Shown here piece by piece: positions 1 through 6,602 of a stretch of 8,657 nucleotides of DNA. The stretch comes from JBFMAE01 sp040756085 (GTDB lineage: Bacteria; Desulfobacterota; BSN033; UBA1163). Numbering within the stretch: position 1 is the stretch's first letter; every line of letters begins with the position of its first letter. Position numbers and translations under genes: made by a program. The notes under the pieces were generated by a model. That model saw nothing but the letters and a program-made list of their open reading frames with translations. It made no database searches and had not been told where the DNA came from. The stretch covers positions 1 to 8,657 of the forward strand of contig JBFMAE010000242.1 in the NCBI GenBank assembly GCA_040756085.1, written 5' to 3'.

Positions 1-182
1 GAATCGTTTTCATCGCACCCAAGTCCCATCAGAGATTGGATCGCCTAAGCACCCTCGGGATCGTTCCAGGGAGCATCGTCAGGATGCACCAAAAAAATCC
101 CTCCCATGTCTTGCAGATCGGAGAGACGACCCTCGCCCTGGACAGGGAGATTGTGGAGGATATTTATGTGAAGAGGGTTTAA
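1..182 (+). CDS. FeoA-domain protein, C-terminal fragment (possibly a DtxR-like metal-dependent regulator)
   Basis: The reading frame is open from the left edge (codons begin at base 3) and ends at TAA 180-182, giving 59 visible residues. The stretch RLSTLGIVPGSIVRM, then HQKNPSHVLQIGETTLALDRE and a final EDIYVKRV, matches the SH3-like FeoA fold: an L..LGI.PG.x.V turn, a strand with a conserved basic/polar patch, then L.L..E.a..I.V. Such domains occur as the small cytosolic FeoA protein of ferrous iron uptake and as the C-terminal domain of DtxR/MntR-type metal-dependent repressors. The upstream part lies outside the window, so the two cannot be separated; the residues before the domain (FIAPKSHQRLD) run on without a start codon, which favours a fused regulator. 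The gene converges with rpsA. The domain call is fairly sure; the protein's function is open. Confidence 0.6.
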   Translation, partial: IVFIAPKSHQRLDRLSTLGIVPGSIVRMHQKNPSHVLQIGETTLALDREIVEDIYVKRV

Positions 183-193
183 GGAAAGGATTT

Positions 194-270
194 AATAGTC
201 AATAAATAATGATCAATAACCAATGATCAGTGACCATTGATAATTGAACAATGATTATTGATCATTGATC
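194..270. repeat. Tandem heptanucleotide array, 11 units, consensus AATGATC
   Basis: Seventy-seven bases divide exactly into eleven 7-bp units (AATAGTC, AATAAAT, AATGATC, AATAACC, AATGATC, AGTGACC, ATTGATA, ATTGAAC, AATGATT, ATTGATC, ATTGATC). Positions 1 (A) and 3 (T) are invariant in all eleven, position 5 is A in ten, and positions 4 (G) and 7 (C) hold in eight each. The unit is partly self-complementary, so the array also folds: 208-229 pairs with 245-266 with three mismatches, including a perfect 12-bp stem (AATGATCAATAA with TTATTGATCATT). It fills the gap between the convergent FeoA-domain gene and rpsA and could act as a two-way transcription stop, although there is no clean T-run after the hairpin. 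Confidence 0.8.
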
Positions 271-274
271 AGCG

Positions 275-2077
275 TCAGGTGTCTTCCTTTTTATTGAGCG
301 ACTCTCCCGCTCGTCGCTCCATCTCCTCTTGAATTAATTCTCCCAGACTGTGGGACGTAGGGCCTTGGTTCGAAATGTATTTTTCGATCTCCGCCTTCTC
401 GACCCTTTCCTTCAGCCCCTTCATGCTGAGGCCAATCCTCCGTTCGTGGGGGTCAATATGAATGACCAGTGCAGAGACCGTCTCCCCGACCTTCAGCATA
501 TCCGAGGGCTTCTCCACCTTCTCCCGGCTGATTTCGGAGACATGAACTAACCCTTCGATCCCTTCCTCCAGTTCGACAAAAGCACCAAAATCGGTTAAGT
601 TGGTAATCTTTCCCGCCACGATTTCTCCTTTCCGATATCGTCGTGACACATCCTTCCACGGGTCAGGGGTCAATTGCTTAATTCCAAGGGAGAAGCGCTC
701 ATTTTTTCGATCAATATTTAAGACTACCGCTTCAACCTCTTGTCCCTTTTTATAAAGCTCACCAGGATGTTTGACCTTTTTTGTCCAGGACATCTCAGAG
801 ACATGGACGAGTCCATCCACGCCTTCTTCAAATCCGATGAAGATCCCAAAATCGGTAACGGTCTTCACTCTCCCCTTGACCCTGGTACCTATTGGATATT
901 TCTCCTCAACCAAGTCCCATGGATTGGGTTCGGTCTGCTTCATTCCCAATGAGATACGACGTTTAGCTGGATCACAATCGAGAACCATCACCTCCACTAT
1001 GTCCCCGATACGTACGACTTTGGAGGGGTGCTTCATCTTCTTACTCCAGGTCAATTCGGAGATGTGGGCAAGACCTTCCACCCCCTCTTCCAGCTCGACG
1101 AAAACTCCATAATCTGCCACATTGACCACTTTCCCTTGAATGCGGGAACCCACCGGATATTTCTCAGGGACAGATTCCCAAGGGTCGGGCAGTGCCTGTT
1201 TTAATCCCAGTGAAACCTTCTCCTTCTCCTGGTCGAAGTGAAGGACCTTCACCTTTATCCGGTTTCCCACAGAAAGTTTTTCTGAAGGATGCCCGATTCT
1301 TCCCCAGGCGATGTCTGTGATATGGAGTAGACCGTCCAATCCGCCCAAATCGATAAAGGCCCCATAGTCGGTAATGTTTTTCACTATCCCTTCGACAATC
1401 TCCCCTTCCTTGATATTCTTCAGTGTTTCTTCCCGCAGGAGTTTCCTTTCCTCATCAAGAAGAAAGCGCCGGGAAAGGACGATATTGTTCCGTTTCCGAT
1501 TGAACTTGATCACCTTAAATCTTAATCGTTTGCCGATCAAGGCATCCAGATTCCGAACTGGCTTTAAATCAATTTGTGAGCCGGGCAGAAATGCAAAAAT
1601 CCCCCCGAGGTCCACCGAGAGTCCACCTTTTACCTTGGAAACGATTTCACCCTCCATGACCTCCCCTTCTCGGCAGGACCTGCTGATATCCTTCCATACC
1701 CTTACTTTGTCCGCTTTCTCCTTCGACAGGGTCAGCAACCCTTCTTCGCTCTCCTTCCTCTCCAATAACACATCGATCCGATCTCCAATCTTCACATCGA
1801 CCTGCTTATCCCTTTTCAGAAATTCCTGTATGGGGATCTGCCCCTCGGATTTATATCCCACATCAACCGTCACATGATCCGGAGTAATATCCACGACTGT
1901 CCCTCTGAGGATCTGGCCTTCTTCCACTGTCCTCAAGCTTTCCTCATAAAGTGTTTGAAAATCTTCCGGTTCCTCCCCGAGATGGAGTTCCTTCAACCCC
2001 CTCTTTTCCTCTTCCTCATCCAGAGGGGTCTGTTCTGTCGTCTCTTCTTCTGTAAGAACCTTTTCATCCTTCCCCAT
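275..2077 (-). CDS. rpsA: 30S ribosomal protein S1
   Basis: This is ribosomal protein S1, which binds mRNA through OB-fold S1 domains and helps the 30S subunit start translation. The 600-residue product has six S1 domains at about residues 53-119, 138-204, 224-294, 309-381, 396-468 and 483-553. Domains 3 to 6 carry the typical D(Y/F)G.F....G..GL.H.SE/T core (for example ITDYGAFIDL at 235-244 and LTDFGAFVEL at 494-503), while domains 1 and 2 are more divergent, as in other long S1 proteins. The N-terminal 50 residues are acidic and low in complexity; a charged tail follows residue 553. The length is slightly above the roughly 557 residues of the E. coli protein. The ATG at 2077 is preceded by GAAAGGGG, a usable ribosome binding site. 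It is the last gene of a cmk-ispH-rpsA series, but it has its own candidate promoter at 2108-2136. Confidence 0.97.
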   Translation of the reverse strand: MGKDEKVLTEEETTEQTPLDEEEEKRGLKELHLGEEPEDFQTLYEESLRTVEEGQILRGTVVDITPDHVTVDVGYKSEGQIPIQEFLKRDKQVDVKIGDRIDVLLERKESEEGLLTLSKEKADKVRVWKDISRSCREGEVMEGEIVSKVKGGLSVDLGGIFAFLPGSQIDLKPVRNLDALIGKRLRFKVIKFNRKRNNIVLSRRFLLDEERKLLREETLKNIKEGEIVEGIVKNITDYGAFIDLGGLDGLLHITDIAWGRIGHPSEKLSVGNRIKVKVLHFDQEKEKVSLGLKQALPDPWESVPEKYPVGSRIQGKVVNVADYGVFVELEEGVEGLAHISELTWSKKMKHPSKVVRIGDIVEVMVLDCDPAKRRISLGMKQTEPNPWDLVEEKYPIGTRVKGRVKTVTDFGIFIGFEEGVDGLVHVSEMSWTKKVKHPGELYKKGQEVEAVVLNIDRKNERFSLGIKQLTPDPWKDVSRRYRKGEIVAGKITNLTDFGAFVELEEGIEGLVHVSEISREKVEKPSDMLKVGETVSALVIHIDPHERRIGLSMKGLKERVEKAEIEKYISNQGPTSHSLGELIQEEMERRAGESLNKKEDT

Positions 2078-2107
2078 TCAAAAACCCCTTTCTACCAACA
2101 ATAAAAA

Positions 2108-2136
2108 AATATACCACACCCTTTAAAAAATTACAA
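2108..2136 (-). promoter_or_regulatory. Candidate sigma70-type promoter of rpsA
   Basis: On the minus strand, TTGTAA (2131-2136) and TATATT (2108-2113) are separated by exactly 17 bases. They match the -35 consensus at 4 of 6 and the -10 consensus at 5 of 6 positions. The region around it is the most A/T-rich of the window. Transcription would begin near 2100, leaving a leader of only about 23 bases that contains the GAAAGGGG ribosome binding site. This would give rpsA expression independent of ispH. Confidence 0.6.
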
Positions 2137-2162
2137 ATCTTTTAAATTTATGTTTTAAATTT

Positions 2163-2270
2163 ATGGACTTTTGAGATGTCAAATTCCCCTCTTTATAAAA
2201 TCCGGATTCTTGTTCCGCTATGGACCACGCAGGGTGTATGGCAAACTTAAATCTCAAATGGTTCATAGCG
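2163..2270. repeat. Intergenic inverted repeat between ispH and rpsA
   Basis: CGCTATGGACCA (2216-2227) pairs with TGGTTCATAGCG (2259-2270) at 11 of 12 positions across a 31-base loop. A second imperfect pairing joins ATGGACTTTTGAGATG (from 2163) with the complement of AAATCTCAAATGGTTCAT (to 2266). The two pairings share the right arm and are mutually exclusive. The structure lies just after the ispH stop codon and could slow or end ispH transcripts before the rpsA promoter, or be a decayed short repeat element. No T-run marks it as a standard terminator. Confidence 0.45.
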
Positions 2271-2286
2271 AAATCCGCAATCAATG

Positions 2287-3129
2287 TCATCGGCCCTTGA
2301 GACCACGAATCCCCTCTTCCACCTCTTTGATGACCCAAGAAGGGGTGGAGGCACCTGCTGTGAGACCAACCTTCTCCCTTCCGGCAAACCATCTCACGTT
2401 GAGTTCCCGGGCTGTTTCGATGTGGTGAGTATGAGGCTGAATGTCTTTGCAGATCGCTGCCAATCTCTGTGTATTTCCACTATTGTAACCACCGACCACG
2501 ATCATACAATCCACTTTTTTAGCGATCTCGACTGCCTCCTTCTGCCGAACGGTTGTGGCATGACAGATCGTATTAAACACCCTCACCTCTTTTGCCCTCT
2601 CCAAACTGGTCGCCACGATCTCCTTGAAAAGATTGAAGGATTGGGTGGTTTGAGCGATGATTCCCAATTTATCCCATGGCCCTAATCTCTTAACCGCTTC
2701 GACACTTCCGACAACATGCACCCCTTCGTTGATATAGCTTTGGATTGCTTCTACCTCGGGGTGGTGTGCATCCCCTACCAACAACAAGGAATATCCATGC
2801 CGGTGAAGAAATTTTGCAAAAAACTGTGCTCGTTTCACAATGGGACAGGTCGCATCAATGATGCGTAACCTCTTCTCTTTTGCCTTATTAAGATCTCTCA
2901 AAGAGACCCCATGGGATCGGAAGATCACCGTCCCTCTCGGTATTTTCTCAATTCGGTTCTTTACCTCCACCCCTAATCGCTCAAGGAATTCGACAGCTTG
3001 GGGGTTGTGGATCAGAGGCCCTAAGGTGTAAAGGTTCGTAGGATACCTTTTAGCGGCTTCAAGGGCCATGTCCATTGCCCGCCTGACACCAAAACAGAAA
3101 CCAGACGATTTAGCAATGATAAGCTTCAC
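2287..3129 (-). CDS. ispH: 4-hydroxy-3-methylbut-2-enyl diphosphate reductase (IspH/LytB)
   Basis: IspH is the [4Fe-4S] enzyme that reduces HMBPP to IPP and DMAPP, the last step of the MEP isoprenoid pathway in the cytosol. The 280 residues cover the full length of the short bacterial form. The three cluster cysteines are present: C12 (GFCFGVRRAM), C95 (DATCPIV) and C189 (NTICHATTVRQ). So are the substrate-pocket residues H41, H73, H123 and E125, the TTQ segment at 161-163, SGNT at 217-220 and STPSW at 261-265. Translation starts at GTG 3129, with a weak GGGTGA four bases upstream; no better start lies nearby. The gene is separated from rpsA by its own stop codon and about 210 bases, so this is not the IspH-S1 fusion known from some Clostridia. 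A MITE-like element separates it from cmk. Confidence 0.97.
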   Translation of the reverse strand: MKLIIAKSSGFCFGVRRAMDMALEAAKRYPTNLYTLGPLIHNPQAVEFLERLGVEVKNRIEKIPRGTVIFRSHGVSLRDLNKAKEKRLRIIDATCPIVKRAQFFAKFLHRHGYSLLLVGDAHHPEVEAIQSYINEGVHVVGSVEAVKRLGPWDKLGIIAQTTQSFNLFKEIVATSLERAKEVRVFNTICHATTVRQKEAVEIAKKVDCMIVVGGYNSGNTQRLAAICKDIQPHTHHIETARELNVRWFAGREKVGLTAGASTPSWVIKEVEEGIRGLKGR

Positions 3130-3190
3130 TTCTTCACCCAGAAATAATGTGACCTTTACTTGGTAAGGCCTTTGAAAGTGCCCCTGACCG

Positions 3191-3414
3191 GTGAGAAGGT
3201 GTGAAAAAATTGATTCAAGTCGAGAGGGCGGGTAGGGATATCGAAAAAGTTTTACAGCGATACCTTTTCGCGTTAACTACTCACGATGAAAAACTTCAAT
3301 AATCGTTGTTACTTGCAGAGCCTTGTTACCTCTGCCTTCCAAACGACCGCATTTGTAAAACTTTGAAGATATTGCTGCCCGACCGGCAGTCCCAATTTTT
3401 TCACACCTCCTGAC
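3191..3414. mobile_element. MITE-like inverted-repeat element, non-coding
   Basis: GGTGTGAAAAAATTG at 3198-3212 is repeated perfectly in inverse orientation at 3393-3407, giving a 210-bp core. With two mismatches the arms extend outward to 3191 and 3414. Inside them a second pair of inverted arms occurs: 3237-3256 (GATATCG...GTTTTACA) matches the complement of 3354-3373 at about 16 of 20 positions. The centre holds a small hairpin, GCAGAG(3315-3320)/CTCTGC(3330-3335). No substantial reading frame is present: a 31-codon GTG frame reading leftward from 3403 looks spurious. Size, nested terminal repeats and lack of coding fit a miniature inverted-repeat transposable element, but no clear target-site duplication is visible. 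The remainder of the 310-bp cmk-ispH gap (3130-3190 and 3415-3439) shows nothing I can name except a short CCTT/AAGG palindrome near 3152-3167. Confidence 0.6.
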
Positions 3415-3439
3415 AGTATACAACGTTAATGTTAATCCA

Positions 3440-4126
3440 TCATTCATAACTCTTCATTCTTTCTTTAATGACACGAATCATCTCCTCCACGACCTCTTCA
3501 ATAGATCGGCCGGTGGAGTCAATCAGTATGGCATCGTCTGCCTTTTTAAGAGGAGAGTGGACCCGATGCATATCATGATGGTCCCTCTGCATGACCTCCT
3601 CAAGCGTCCCTTTGAAATCGACGCTTATGCCCTTTTGGACCAATTCATGAAACCTTCGTTTTGCCCTTTCTCCTGCTTCAGCATCCAGATAGAATTTGAC
3701 ATCCGCATTGGGAAAGACGACCGTTCCGATGTCCCTTCCTTCTAATACCACCCCTCCTCCTTTTCCCATCTCCCTCTGCATCTGGACCATGGCTTCTCTT
3801 AACACCTTCTTCTTTGAAATATCAGAGGCGAGGAGGCTGATTTCAGGAGAACGGATGGCTTCTGTAACGTCCTCGCCATCACAAAAGACATGAGTTCCTT
3901 CCCTCTGGGCGACGAAGGTGATGTGAAGGGATGAGGCCAATCGGAAGAGGGTTGATTCATCTTCCGGCACCATCGCTTTCTCTTTGATCTTCAGGGCAAC
4001 TGCCCGATACATCGCTCCGGTATCGATATAGATATAGCCTAATCGCTTTGCTAAAGACCTCCCCACCGTGCTCTTCCCAGCACCCGAGGGACCGTCAATG
4101 GCAATGGTCAACCTCTTATGGTCCAA
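3440..4126 (-). CDS. cmk: Cytidylate kinase (CMP/dCMP kinase)
   Basis: Cmk transfers phosphate from ATP to CMP or dCMP in the cytosol, feeding CTP and dCTP synthesis. The 228-residue protein is the usual bacterial length. It shows the P-loop GPSGAGKST (12-20), DTGAMYRA (35-42) of the CMP site, EGRDIGTVVFP (129-139) with R131, and the lid/CMP-binding stretch QRDHHDMHRVHSPLKKADDA (180-199). The reading frame starts with TTG at 4126, seven bases after AAAGGA; an internal TTG (codon 6) is preceded by AAGAGG that directly abuts it and is a poorer choice. A TTG start implies modest translation. The order cmk-ispH-rpsA is recurrent in Desulfobacterota and Firmicutes. The gap upstream of it contains an inverted heptad array. 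Confidence 0.96.
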   Translation of the reverse strand: MDHKRLTIAIDGPSGAGKSTVGRSLAKRLGYIYIDTGAMYRAVALKIKEKAMVPEDESTLFRLASSLHITFVAQREGTHVFCDGEDVTEAIRSPEISLLASDISKKKVLREAMVQMQREMGKGGGVVLEGRDIGTVVFPNADVKFYLDAEAGERAKRRFHELVQKGISVDFKGTLEEVMQRDHHDMHRVHSPLKKADDAILIDSTGRSIEEVVEEMIRVIKERMKSYE

Positions 4127-4179
4127 AATTCTATCCTTTGACTGTGGGCAAGGATACGGTTATGAAACCCGTTAGAAAC

Positions 4180-4259
4180 AATGAACGTTAAACGATGAAC
4201 GATGAACTCTTTGTCGTCCTTTTTGTTCATGGTTCATGGTTCATTGTCCATCGTTTATC
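4180..4259. repeat. Inverted heptanucleotide arrays, unit NATGAAC
   Basis: The left arm has four 7-bp units (AATGAAC, GTTAAAC, GATGAAC, GATGAAC; 4180-4207). The right arm has five units in the opposite orientation (GTTCATG, GTTCATG, GTTCATT, GTCCATC, GTTTATC; 4225-4259). Read on one strand, both arms share NATGAAC, nearly the consensus of the array at 194-270. The arms pair: 4189-4207 against 4239-4257 matches at 17 of 19 positions. The structure sits between the stop of alanine dehydrogenase and the start of cmk, so it may separate the two transcription units; no T-run follows in the minus direction. Confidence 0.75.
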
Positions 4260-4276
4260 ATATCGGGGGGGAATTT

Positions 4277-5395
4277 TCAAGGAAGGGAAGAGAAGGGATT
4301 TTGAATCCAAGAAAGCCCAAAACTCCTGGCGACTCCCTGACAGACTACCTTTCCATCGATCAGATTGAGACCTTTCCTTAAAGCTTCGTTCTCCTCCAGC
4401 GCCTTTTCGTACCCCTTATCTGCAATCTGAAGCACATAAGGGAATGTCGTATTGGTGAGCGCAAAGGTAGAGGTTCTCGGATAAGCACCCGGGATATTGG
4501 CCACACAATAATGGACGATTCCCTCTTCAATATAGGTGGGATTCTGGTGGGTTGTGGGGCGAGTGGTTTCGAAACATCCCCCCTGATCCACAGAGATGTC
4601 CACAATGGCAGAGCCTGAACGCATCTTCTTCAGCATCTGACGGGTCACTAACTTCGGTGCCTGGGCACCGGGAATGAGCACTGCCCCGATCACCAGATCA
4701 GCATCTGCAATCTCCTCCTGGATGGTTATCCGGTTTGAAATGAATGTGGTGATATGACCTTGGGTGATGTCATGGAGATAACCCAGTCTTTCAGGCTGGA
4801 TATCGAAAATGCTTACTCGGGCCCCGATCCCCACAGCGACTTTACAGGCATTAGCCCCCGCCACCCCTGCCCCGATGATGACGACCTTGGCTGGGGGAAC
4901 ACCTGAAGCCCCGCAGAGAAGAACCCCCCCACCTCCACAGGTGCTCTCCAGACACATCCCTCCGGCAAAGATCGATGCCCTGCCTGCTATCTCGCTCATC
5001 GGTCGAAGGAGAGGAAGTGACCCATCCCGTCCCTGAACGGTTTCATAAGCGATCCCGACGACACGGGCCTCTAATAATTTTTTCGTCAGGCTTTCATCGG
5101 CGGCCAGATGGAGAAAGGTGAACAGGACCTGCCCCGGTCTCATCCAGGATAATTCCGGTTCCAGAGGCTCCTTTACTTTGACCACCATGTCGGCTTCGGC
5201 CCAGACATCCTCTGCCTTTTCAATAAGGGTGGCTCCTGCTTTCTGATACCCCTGGTCGGAGAATCCGCTCCCCTCCCCCGCTCCCTTCTGAATTAAAACA
5301 CGATGATGGTGAGAGACCAAGACATCCACGCCCTGAGGGGTCATCGACACCCTCCTCTCTCCGTTTTTAATCTCTTTGGGAACCCCGACGATCAT
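4277..5395 (-). CDS. ald: Alanine dehydrogenase
   Basis: Ald catalyses the reversible NAD-dependent oxidative deamination of L-alanine to pyruvate and ammonia. With the ATG at 5395 the protein has 372 residues and begins MIVGVPKEIKNGERRVSMTP, exactly like family members of about 370-378 residues. Residues known to bind pyruvate or catalyse are present at the usual numbers: R15, K75, H96, D270 (ISVDQGG) and N300 (VANIPGA). The NAD-binding Rossmann motif is IIGAGVAG (173-180) with the acidic D198 at the end of the next strand. Residues 148-166 are unusually rich in Cys and Gly for this helix-loop, but the length is conserved. The seven-codon-longer GTG start at 5416 would overlap the upstream gene; the ATG has GGGAGG five bases upstream and is preferred. 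Third gene of the aminotransferase operon; it could supply or drain the amino donor used there. Confidence 0.95.
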   Translation of the reverse strand: MIVGVPKEIKNGERRVSMTPQGVDVLVSHHHRVLIQKGAGEGSGFSDQGYQKAGATLIEKAEDVWAEADMVVKVKEPLEPELSWMRPGQVLFTFLHLAADESLTKKLLEARVVGIAYETVQGRDGSLPLLRPMSEIAGRASIFAGGMCLESTCGGGGVLLCGASGVPPAKVVIIGAGVAGANACKVAVGIGARVSIFDIQPERLGYLHDITQGHITTFISNRITIQEEIADADLVIGAVLIPGAQAPKLVTRQMLKKMRSGSAIVDISVDQGGCFETTRPTTHQNPTYIEEGIVHYCVANIPGAYPRTSTFALTNTTFPYVLQIADKGYEKALEENEALRKGLNLIDGKVVCQGVARSFGLSWIQNPFSSLP

Positions 5396-5400
5396 CTCAT

Positions 5401-5410
5401 CCTCCCTCTC
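5401..5410 (-). promoter_or_regulatory. Ribosome binding site of ald, overlapping the upstream stop codon
   Basis: GAGAGGGAGG ends five bases before the ATG at 5395 and overlaps the TGA (5409-5411) of the transaldolase-like gene. This decides the ald start and suggests translational coupling between the two genes. Confidence 0.75.
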
Positions 5411-6602
5411 AGCCACATTTGGTCGCTAAACGCTTGGCCACAAAATCGACCATCCCTTCGGCCCCTCTGGAAAATTCGGTCGCTGTGGCCACAAGCGAGG
5501 GATGGGTATTGAATTCATCTGGAGTCAATCCATCTTCCTGATAGGCCTTTTCAAAATAGGGAATCCGCAGTAATTTATTCAAGACGGCTTTGGGAACCTC
5601 ATCATCGATCTGGGGTCTGAATTCTGTCCCATCAAGAAATTGAAATACCCCTTCGATGAAAGATGGAGGGCAGGTAAAGACGATATCCCCTCCAGCTAAC
5701 TTTTCTAGATGCCAACAATGCTTCTTCCCATTCAGGATGGGACTGATCCTCATCGAACAGATCAGCATCTTACTGGGATAATCTCTCTCTTTGAGAAGAC
5801 GATAAGCCTTTTTGAAAATGGCCAACTCGGCCCACCGGACATCCGCCTCAAAGAGGTCTATCCCCAGAGATTCTGCATCCGTTCGAAGGTCTCCCAAGTC
5901 ACCAAACCGTGCAGTCATATGGGTGATCACAGACCTCCAACGGGTCAGATCCACTCCGTTCTTTTTGGCAATCTCCAGCCCCTCCTTCACCGCTTTGGCA
6001 CAGGCCATCAATTGAGGAAGGACGAAAGTAAACGTATTGTTCGTTGAGATTCCCTTCGAAGTGAGGAGTTTGATGACTTCATAACCCTCTTTTGATCCTG
6101 GAATCTTAATCATCACATTGGGGCTGAGTCTGGCCAGTTCCAGAGCCTGAGAGATCATCTTTTCCTTATCAGTCAAAAATCTTGGATCCACCTGACCCGA
6201 GAGATACCCATATCGATATCGGGATCGCTCAAAGACCTCCAAATACATCTCGGCTCCCCGTCGAACAATCTCCTTATAAGTCAACCAGAAGAGGGCCTCC
6301 TTATCCACACAAGGATTCTGTTCGATCAGGTCATCTACCATCTGAGCCACGGTGGATTCGTGTGTTTTGATCACATTAAGTAAAAGAGGAGGATTGGTCG
6401 TCACTCCCCGGAATAAGGCTTTTTCAGGATGCTCTGGGTCGTAAAGTCTCCTCAACTGTTCTCGAAGGTCTTCGGCCCGATCGGGTGGTGCTTTCTTCAC
6501 CATCCCTTCTGACCAAGAGGTATAAATGAGGGGCGAGGAATCCCACCAGATTTCTAATCCGGGATGGGTCTCCATCAATCGTTCTAAGGGACTCTTCTTC
6601 AT
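5409..6602 (-). CDS. Transaldolase-family Schiff-base aldolase, divergent
   Basis: The 397-residue protein has the transaldolase (class I aldolase, TIM barrel) signature. D21 (WWDSSPL), GVTTNP (66-71) with N70, the Schiff-base lysine K166 in VMIKIPGSKEGYE, N188/T190 (GISTNNTFTF), R232 and the pair S283/R285 (CSMRIS) match TalB residues D17, N35, K132, N154/T156, R181 and S226/R228. Two active-site positions differ: TalB E96 is Q137 (SGQVDPR), as in fructose-6-phosphate aldolase, and TalB S176-P-F178 is T227-H-M229. It is longer than TalB (about 316) and much longer than FSA/TalC (about 220), with extra sequence before GVTTNP and at the C-terminus. The ATG is preceded by AAGGAG at eight bases and overlaps the aminotransferase stop in ATGA. 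Family membership is firm; whether it is a transaldolase, an aldolase or something else is open. Confidence 0.85.
   Translation of the reverse strand: MKKSPLERLMETHPGLEIWWDSSPLIYTSWSEGMVKKAPPDRAEDLREQLRRLYDPEHPEKALFRGVTTNPPLLLNVIKTHESTVAQMVDDLIEQNPCVDKEALFWLTYKEIVRRGAEMYLEVFERSRYRYGYLSGQVDPRFLTDKEKMISQALELARLSPNVMIKIPGSKEGYEVIKLLTSKGISTNNTFTFVLPQLMACAKAVKEGLEIAKKNGVDLTRWRSVITHMTARFGDLGDLRTDAESLGIDLFEADVRWAELAIFKKAYRLLKERDYPSKMLICSMRISPILNGKKHCWHLEKLAGGDIVFTCPPSFIEGVFQFLDGTEFRPQIDDEVPKAVLNKLLRIPYFEKAYQEDGLTPDEFNTHPSLVATATEFSRGAEGMVDFVAKRLATKCG

Noticed and set aside
194..270. CRISPR array
   Set aside because: The units are 7 bp, contiguous and degenerate, with no spacers and no cas genes.
1374..1877. 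Plus-strand frame of 167 codons inside rpsA
   Set aside because: It lies wholly antisense to rpsA, is rich in Ser, Arg, Phe and Thr as expected from the complement of S1-domain codons, and has no recognisable domain.
2078..2286. IspH-S1 fusion protein as in some Clostridia
   Set aside because: ispH ends with its own stop codon and rpsA has its own promoter, ribosome binding site and ATG about 210 bases later, in a separate frame unit.
2123..2392. Minus-strand frame of 89 codons spanning the ispH end and the gap before rpsA
   Set aside because: It overlaps the well-supported ispH C-terminus in another frame and runs into A/T-rich promoter sequence.
2284..2685. Plus-strand frame of 133 codons antisense to ispH
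   Set aside because: It mirrors the conserved ispH coding sequence and has no family features or convincing ribosome binding site.
3311..3403. Short minus-strand GTG frame of 31 codons in the inverted-repeat element
   Set aside because: Its AGGAGG is only one base from the GTG, and the sequence belongs to the terminal repeat; no protein family is suggested.
4925..4995. Apparent seven-residue deletion in alanine dehydrogenase near residues 140-166
   Set aside because: Realignment showed the segment has the normal length; R15, K75, H96, D198, D270 and N300 all fall at the usual numbers.
4277..5416. Alanine dehydrogenase starting at the GTG at 5416
   Set aside because: It adds seven non-family residues and overlaps the previous gene, while the ATG at 5395 has a good ribosome binding site and the family's usual N-terminus.
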